From: an uncultured Clostridia bacterium
GTDB lineage: Bacteria; Bacillota; Clostridia; Oscillospirales; Ruminococcaceae
Direction: 5' to 3'
Assembly (NCBI GenBank): GCA_947625155.1
Contig: CANQNG010000015.1
Location: forward strand, 1 to 48,191
Length of the DNA: 48,191 bases
Below the pieces are notes generated by a model. The model worked only from the letters and a program-made list of their open reading frames with translations, searched no databases and had not been told where the DNA came from. This document shows positions 43,450-48,191 of the stretch, one piece after another (position 1 is the first letter of the stretch; each line of letters begins with the position of its first letter). Both the position numbers and the translations under genes were made by a program.

Positions 43450-45024
43450 ATGTACAGACGATTGACGTATACGGGCGTTTTACTGGTGATGGGCTTTATG
43501 GTGCTGGTCGCTGTGCTTGCTGTACACATGAAGAACGGCAGCTACACGCAGACGGCGATCCGCCAAAGTCAAACAGTCCTGACAGCAGGCAGTGCGGAGG
43601 GAACGATCTACGATCGGCATTTCACGCCGCTGGAGGAGCGGCATGATGCCTATTATGCTGCTGTGGATCCGACACCGCTGTCACTGGCTGCACTGTATCC
43701 CCATGTTCTGGAAATGGCTCCTGTGGTCAGGGGCATCCAGACGGGCGAGCCGTTTCTCTGCCGGGTGGATACGCCGGTGATCGACAGCCCGGATGTGACG
43801 ATCCTGACACTTCCGGAACGAACGGCGAAAGCCCCTGCTGCGCTGCATGTGGTCGGCTACACGGCAGAGGGGAAGGGCGTGACCGGGCTGGAGGCAGATC
43901 AGGATGCCCTGCTCCGGGGCACATCCGATCCGGCGACCGTCACCTATGCGGTGGATGCGGAGGGGAAAGTGCTGGAGGGGGAGCTGCCTGTCGTTCATCC
44001 TGCCGCAGGAAGAAAGGACGGTGTCGTTACCACCATTGACCGGGACATCCAGCTTTTATGCGAGAGGCAGGAAGTGGAAAAGGGTGCGATCGTTGTCATG
44101 GAGGTAAAGACCGGGGATATTCTGGCAATGGCAAGCTTTCCCACCTACGACCCGGAGGATCTGTCCGCTGCGCTCGATGACCCTGACAGCCCGCTCATCG
44201 ACCGCTGTCTGTATGCCTACAGCGTGGGTTCGATCTTCAAGCTGGTGACTTGTGCGGATGCCTATGCGGAGGGGAAAACAGGGTTTCAGGCAGAATGCAC
44301 GGGCAAGACGGAAGTCAAGGGGCAGGTGTTCCGCTGTCATGACTGGCGGGGGCATGGGCTGCTGGATATGAAGCGGGCAATGATCTTTTCCTGCAACACG
44401 TATTTCATCGACCTGAGTACACAGCTTGACCCGGTGAAGATGCGGGAAACGGCGCAGGCGCTTGGGTTCGGGACACAGATAGCCCTTTCGGGGAGCATCG
44501 TTTCCGCAAGCGGTACGCTGCCGTCTGCGGCGGAGCTGGAACTTCCGGCAGAGATGGCAAATTTCTGCTTCGGGCAGGGCAAGCTGACGGCGACACCCCT
44601 GCAAGTCACACAGATGACCTGCGGCATCGCCAATGACGGGGATATGCCCCTTGCCCGGCTGATCGCCGGATATACCACGGACGGCGTCACGGTGGAGAAC
44701 GAAAAGCAGCCTATGTATGCCAAGGCACTGCCCCGCAATACTGCCTATTTTTTGCAGGATATGATGATCGCAGCCGTCAACGAGAGCGAGAATTCCAATG
44801 CCGTTCCTGCCAATGTCTTTGCCGCCGCCAAGACCTCCACAGCGCAGACCGGGCGCTATAACGAGGAGGAGATCGAGCTGTGCCATGCGTGGATCACAGG
44901 CTATTTCCCCATTGATGCGCCAAAATATGCTGTGACCGTACTGGTGGAGGACGGCGGTTACGGCAATGATGCCGCCGCTCCGGTGTTCCGGGCGATCGCG
45001 GAGGGTATCACGGAACTGGGGTAA
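43450..45024 (+). CDS. Class B penicillin-binding protein (transpeptidase)
   Basis: A 524-residue membrane-anchored (helix about 8-27) D,D-transpeptidase that cross-links peptidoglycan. Catalytic motifs: SIFK with Ser261 and Lys264 in YSVGSIFKLV, SCN at 314-316, and a third motif KTS (461-463) where KTG is usual. This resembles SpoVD/PBP2-type enzymes but has a short N-terminal dimerisation region. It could be the partner of the RodA in the window. GGGAG precedes the start. It lies behind a terminator, and a hairpin-repeat cluster follows it. Confidence 0.9.
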   Translation: MYRRLTYTGVLLVMGFMVLVAVLAVHMKNGSYTQTAIRQSQTVLTAGSAEGTIYDRHFTPLEERHDAYYAAVDPTPLSLAALYPHVLEMAPVVRGIQTGEPFLCRVDTPVIDSPDVTILTLPERTAKAPAALHVVGYTAEGKGVTGLEADQDALLRGTSDPATVTYAVDAEGKVLEGELPVVHPAAGRKDGVVTTIDRDIQLLCERQEVEKGAIVVMEVKTGDILAMASFPTYDPEDLSAALDDPDSPLIDRCLYAYSVGSIFKLVTCADAYAEGKTGFQAECTGKTEVKGQVFRCHDWRGHGLLDMKRAMIFSCNTYFIDLSTQLDPVKMRETAQALGFGTQIALSGSIVSASGTLPSAAELELPAEMANFCFGQGKLTATPLQVTQMTCGIANDGDMPLARLIAGYTTDGVTVENEKQPMYAKALPRNTAYFLQDMMIAAVNESENSNAVPANVFAAAKTSTAQTGRYNEEEIELCHAWITGYFPIDAPKYAVTVLVEDGGYGNDAAAPVFRAIAEGITELG

Positions 45025-45040
45025 TATACTATCAGTCGAG

Positions 45041-45075
45041 CAAGCCGACCTTTGCGGCGCAGCCGCATTGGGAGG
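45041..45075 (-). repeat. Dispersed hairpin repeat, copy 3 (inverted)
   Basis: It reads CAAGCCGACCTTTGC, then a stem GCGGC gca GCCGC, then ATTGGGAGG: the reverse of the copies at 7945 and 13710. Confidence 0.8.
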
Positions 45076-45085
45076 CACAACGGGT

Positions 45086-45100
45086 GCAGCGTCACGCTGC
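45086..45100. repeat. Palindrome GCAGCGTCACGCTGC
   Basis: It matches the terminal palindrome of the MITE-like element at 7788-7934 and the one at 48096. It sits between copies 3 and 4. Confidence 0.7.
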
Positions 45101-45135
45101 CAAGCCGACCTTTGCGCCGTAGGCACATTGGGAGG
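45101..45135 (-). repeat. Dispersed hairpin repeat, copy 4 (inverted)
   Basis: CAAGCCGACCTTTGC, stem GCGCC gta GGCAC, then ATTGGGAGG; one stem base is unpaired. It directly follows the palindrome at 45086. Confidence 0.8.
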
Positions 45136-45143
45136 CAGAACGG

Positions 45144-45236
45144 AGCCGGCAGCCTGCCGGTGGGAGGCACAACGGGTGCAGCGGTGCGGGTGTCCGGTGG
45201 ACACCTCTGCGAAGCAGAAGCACCGACCGAACCGAC
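45144..45236. repeat. Degenerate repeat copy 5 and small hairpins
   Basis: GCCGGCAGCCTGCCGG with GGGAGGCACAACGGGTGCA resembles the repeat family but lacks the CAAGCCGACC arm. It is followed by GTGTCCGGTGGACAC and TCTGCGAAGCAGA hairpins. It fills the gap up to the LRR promoter. Confidence 0.55.
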
Positions 45237-45253
45237 AGGTGAGACCACGCTGC

Positions 45254-45282
45254 TTGACAAATAGGCAATGCTGCGGTATAAT
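45254..45282 (+). promoter_or_regulatory. Consensus SigA promoter of the LRR gene
   Basis: TTGACA (45254-45259), 17 nt, TATAAT (45277-45282), both hexamers perfect. Confidence 0.92.
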
Positions 45283-45314
45283 AAAATAGGAAGAGAGCCG
45301 AGGGGGTGAGCCGC

Positions 45315-47195
45315 ATGATGCAGATGGACTACAGCGACAATATCCTGTCTTTCTATCAGGGGCAGGACAAGGAGCTTACGCTCCCGGACGGCATACGCCG
45401 CATCGAAAAGGCTGTTTTTCAGGATGATGTACATCTCGAAAAAATTATACTGCCGGGCAGCCTTGTGTCTATCGGCGATCATGCGTTTGCCATGTGCCGG
45501 AATTTGAGATCGCTGGAGATCCCGGATTCCGTGACCACGATCGGCGGGAGTGCGTTTCAGGCATGCGAAAAGCTCCGGAAGATCGTCATCCCGGACAGCG
45601 TGACGGAAATCGGCAGGAATGCCTTTGCCAACACCGGGTGGCTGTATGCCAGAAAATTCCGGAACTTTGTCATTGTCGGGGACAATGTGCTGCTTTGCTG
45701 CAATAAACATGCGGCAAAGATCTCCGTTCCGGCAAAGGTGCGGCATATCGGCGGTTCGGCGTTTGCATTCGACCGGTATTTGCAGGCAGTGGAGATCCCG
45801 GATGGCGTGGACAGCATCGGGGACGGGGCGTTTGAGAACTGTTTCTGCCTCAAAGCGGTAAAGCTGCCGTCCACGATACGCACCATCGGAGAGGAAGCAT
45901 TTGCGAGCTGCGATGCGCTGGAACAGCTCGTACTGCCGCCGGACATCCATTCCATCGGGGCAGGAGCATTCCGGAACTGCGGCAAACTGCGCTCTATCGT
46001 GCTGCCGGAACGGCTGCGTCATATCGGGGCGGAGGCATTTGCCGGGTGTACGGCACTGTGCGAGATCATCCTCCCGGAAAAGCTGCGCACAGTCGGCAGA
46101 GGGGCATTTTCCGGCTGCACAGCGCTGCGGCGCATTCGCTTTCCCGGAAACGTGCAGGAAATGGCAGAGGCGGTCTGTTCCGGGTGTACGGCTCTGGAAA
46201 CGGTCAGTCTGCCGGAGAAGCTGGGCGTCGTGTGGCAGGGGGCTTTCCGGGGCTGCACGGCGCTGACGGAGATCACTGTCCCGGACGGTGCGGAGCTGAT
46301 AGAGACAGAGGCATTCGCCGGGTGCAGGGTACTGGAACGGGTGCAGCTCCCGGCACACCTGAAAGAGATCGGTGAAAGGGCGTTTGCAGGCTGTTCGGCA
46401 CTGCGGGAGATCACGATCCCGGCTGAAACGGAAATTGTCAGAACACAGGCATTTCTGCAATGCAAAGCCCTTGCATCCGTAGCGCTGAAGGGGAGTATCG
46501 AGGATATTTCGCCGCATGCCTTTGCGGAGACGGCATGGGCAGAAGCGAAAGAGCCGGCATGGTGCATCCAGCAGGGCATTTTGTTCCGGTGTCCGGATAT
46601 GCGGCATGTCACGATACCCGATACGGTACATAAGCTGCTGGGCAGTCTGGGCGACCCGAAACAGGTGGAGACGTTCACCCTCTCGGAGCATGTGACGGAT
46701 ATGCGGCTGTTTACGGCGAAGTACAGATTTCTGGAACTGGTCAGGAAAGACTGCCGTGTTCGGATACACAGCGGCACGGATACCGCAGCAAGGGCAGAGG
46801 ATGTGCAGCGCCTGTATCGGTTCTGGGAGGAGAAAGAGATAGAAAACCGGCAGAGGTTGTTTTTTGACATAAAGTCAGAAGCATTCAAGCATGCCCTTGC
46901 CGTGCTGATGTCGCTTTCTGAGCCGGACAATGTGTTCTTTGCCTCGTATGTCAAGCGCTATATCCGGAGCATTATCGCCTATCTGATAGAACTGGATGAC
47001 GTGGAGAACATCCGCCGCCTGCTGCCTTTGGGGTATGTGGATGAGAAATACATCGACAGCCTGCTCGAGCAGGCGATCGCCCATACACAGGCGACCGGGG
47101 AGGCAGAGGTGCAGCTGCTGCTGATGGAGTATAAGAAACGGAACATCGGCTTTTCGGATCCGGACGATATTATTTCGGGGACATTCGATCTCTAA
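45315..47195 (+). CDS. BspA-like leucine-rich-repeat protein, probably cytosolic
   Basis: A 626-residue protein with about 15 LRR_5 repeats of the form IPDSVTTIGGSAFQACEKL, residues about 25-430, then an alpha-helical C-terminus (about 450-626). No signal peptide, membrane helix or sorting motif is visible, unlike secreted BspA proteins. I chose ATG 45315 over GTG 45306 because GGGGG lies seven bases upstream of it. Function is likely protein binding; target unknown. It is followed by the metallophosphoesterase gene 13 bases on, in one operon. Confidence 0.85.
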   Translation: MMQMDYSDNILSFYQGQDKELTLPDGIRRIEKAVFQDDVHLEKIILPGSLVSIGDHAFAMCRNLRSLEIPDSVTTIGGSAFQACEKLRKIVIPDSVTEIGRNAFANTGWLYARKFRNFVIVGDNVLLCCNKHAAKISVPAKVRHIGGSAFAFDRYLQAVEIPDGVDSIGDGAFENCFCLKAVKLPSTIRTIGEEAFASCDALEQLVLPPDIHSIGAGAFRNCGKLRSIVLPERLRHIGAEAFAGCTALCEIILPEKLRTVGRGAFSGCTALRRIRFPGNVQEMAEAVCSGCTALETVSLPEKLGVVWQGAFRGCTALTEITVPDGAELIETEAFAGCRVLERVQLPAHLKEIGERAFAGCSALREITIPAETEIVRTQAFLQCKALASVALKGSIEDISPHAFAETAWAEAKEPAWCIQQGILFRCPDMRHVTIPDTVHKLLGSLGDPKQVETFTLSEHVTDMRLFTAKYRFLELVRKDCRVRIHSGTDTAARAEDVQRLYRFWEEKEIENRQRLFFDIKSEAFKHALAVLMSLSEPDNVFFASYVKRYIRSIIAYLIELDDVENIRRLLPLGYVDEKYIDSLLEQAIAHTQATGEAEVQLLLMEYKKRNIGFSDPDDIISGTFDL

Positions 47196-47208
47196 GGGAG
47201 GCATACCT

Positions 47209-48096
47209 ATGCATGACGACTGGGAACTGGATCCGGCACAGCCGAAGCCGAAGAAGAAGCGGCACTGGTTCAGGCGGATCGCTGTCATTTTAATAGTACT
47301 GCTGTTGCCGGGGCTGGATCAATCGCTTGTGGTGCGCAGGTATCTTATGGATGTGGAGACGATCTCCGATAGGGTACGCCTTGCCCTGATCACGGACTTG
47401 CACTCTAATCCTTACGGCAAGGAACAGCAGACCTTGCTGGATGCTGTGGAACAGCAAGAGCCGGATGTGGTCTTGCTGGGCGGCGATATTTTTGACGAAC
47501 GGATGGACACAAAAGCCGCCGAGACAACGCTGCGGGTATTGGGGGAGATCTACCCGTGTTATTATGTGATCGGCAATCATGAATGCTGGGGCACGATGGA
47601 GCAGTTTGAGGAGGATATGCGGATCCTGCATGACTGCGGCATCGAGATCCTTTCGGGGGAGACCGTCACGCTGACGGTCAACGGGCAGACGTTCGATCTC
47701 TGCGGGGTGGACGACCCGATCGCCTATCCTTTTCCGCCGGAAGAAGGGCAGGAGAAGCGTCTGGACTTTGCGGCACAGCTCAAACAGGTAAAGGCAGCAT
47801 CGGACAACGGGCACTACACCGTTTTGCTTTCCCACCGCCCGGAACGGTTCGAGGAATATGTGGAACAGGGCTTTGATCTAGTGCTGAGCGGGCATGCACA
47901 CGGCGGACAGTGGCGCATCCCGTTTCTGCTCAACGGTTTGTATGCGCCGGATCAGGGGCTTTTCCCGAAATATGCCGGAGGAATGTACCAAAGCGGCAGT
48001 ACGACCATGATCGTGAGCCGGGGACTTGCGAGGATCACGCCGCTTGTCCCGAGAATTTATGACCGACCGGAGCTTGTCATTGTGGACTTGGAGTAG
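47209..48096 (+). CDS. Membrane-anchored calcineurin-like metallophosphoesterase
   Basis: A 295-residue protein with a basic, polar N-terminus (KPKKKRHWFRR), a membrane helix (about 24-38) and a phosphoesterase domain with TDLH (D63, H65), GGDIFDE (D93), GNHE (N123, H124), LLSHRPE and GHAHGGQWR. It resembles the YkuE/YpbG group that may act on lipid-linked phosphates. The substrate is unknown. GGGAGG precedes the ATG. It belongs to the LRR operon. Its stop codon abuts the palindrome at 48096. Confidence 0.9.
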   Translation: MHDDWELDPAQPKPKKKRHWFRRIAVILIVLLLPGLDQSLVVRRYLMDVETISDRVRLALITDLHSNPYGKEQQTLLDAVEQQEPDVVLLGGDIFDERMDTKAAETTLRVLGEIYPCYYVIGNHECWGTMEQFEEDMRILHDCGIEILSGETVTLTVNGQTFDLCGVDDPIAYPFPPEEGQEKRLDFAAQLKQVKAASDNGHYTVLLSHRPERFEEYVEQGFDLVLSGHAHGGQWRIPFLLNGLYAPDQGLFPKYAGGMYQSGSTTMIVSRGLARITPLVPRIYDRPELVIVDLE

Positions 48097-48112
48097 GCAG
48101 CGTGACGCTGCC
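48096..48112. repeat. Palindrome GGCAGCGTGACGCTGCC
   Basis: A perfect 8-bp-arm hairpin at the stop codon of the preceding gene; it belongs to the same repeat family as 7920-7934 and 45086-45100. The remaining 79 bases are AT-rich and show no gene before the window ends. Confidence 0.7.
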
Positions 48113-48191
48113 AGCACGGAAATCAATTTTCAAAATCAGGAGTAAAAAAGTCACAATTTCATTACAAAATGCACAAAAAGCTGGACAAAAC

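Overview
The window looks like chromosomal DNA of a cellulolytic, anaerobic Gram-positive bacterium of the Ruminococcus type (Oscillospiraceae). The evidence is a dockerin-bearing family 48 cellulase, a dockerin-bearing papain-like protease and an LPQTG cell-wall protein with several dockerins next to its own sortase. AGGAGG-type ribosome sites, a sporulation protease (SpoIVB) and a stand-alone glycyl-radical module point the same way. I cannot fix the species from sequence alone. I saw no rRNA, tRNA, CRISPR array, prophage or complete insertion sequence.

Layout. 1-7.7 kb is housekeeping: the end of an ABC-2 permease that appears frameshifted, an E1-like ThiF/MoeB enzyme, ThrH, a degenerate histidine-kinase-like protein, GAPDH, HPr and SpoIVB. 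7.7-8.0 kb holds a MITE-like element and the first copy of a dispersed hairpin repeat. 8.0-13.6 kb is a minus-strand operon: an internally duplicated membrane protein, ComM/YifB, RodA/FtsW, VanZ-like and a metallophosphoesterase. 14.2-16.6 kb encodes a large secreted protein rich in CxxC/zinc-ribbon-like repeats. 16.7-17.0 kb is a small NrdD-like glycyl-radical protein.

17.2-20.5 kb is the most interesting part. A strong promoter drives a wall-anchored protein with four dockerin-like modules and two divergent cohesin-like domains, followed by an overlapping sortase gene. 20.6-22.2 kb is an SPFH / ribbon-helix-helix / DUF3784-like cassette. 22.4-27.1 kb is a GldA-GldF-GldG-DUF4340 ABC system, divergent from the GH48 cellulase gene at 27.6-30.4 kb, which has a consensus promoter and a structured leader. 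30.4-35.2 kb is a minus-strand operon recD2-comF-mreB-HhH (ComEA-like).

35.8-41.3 kb is a plus-strand run: PHP phosphatase, Lrp/AsnC regulator, aminotransferase, IspE and the dockerin-protease, the last four starts overlapping or closely coupled. Then come a MraY-like transferase, Dtd with an HTH protein, a class B penicillin-binding protein, a second cluster of hairpin repeats (45.0-45.25 kb), a BspA-like leucine-rich-repeat protein and a second metallophosphoesterase.

Biology. The fibre-degradation theme (GH48, dockerin protease, polydockerin surface anchor, sortase) is scattered among cell-envelope genes (RodA, MreB, PBP, MraY, VanZ). The surface protein displays dockerins from the wall, the reverse of the usual ruminococcal arrangement in which a wall-anchored cohesin captures dockerins. 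That makes it the main candidate for an unusual system. At nearly every promoter I could place, the -35 and -10 hexamers are exactly 17 nt apart.
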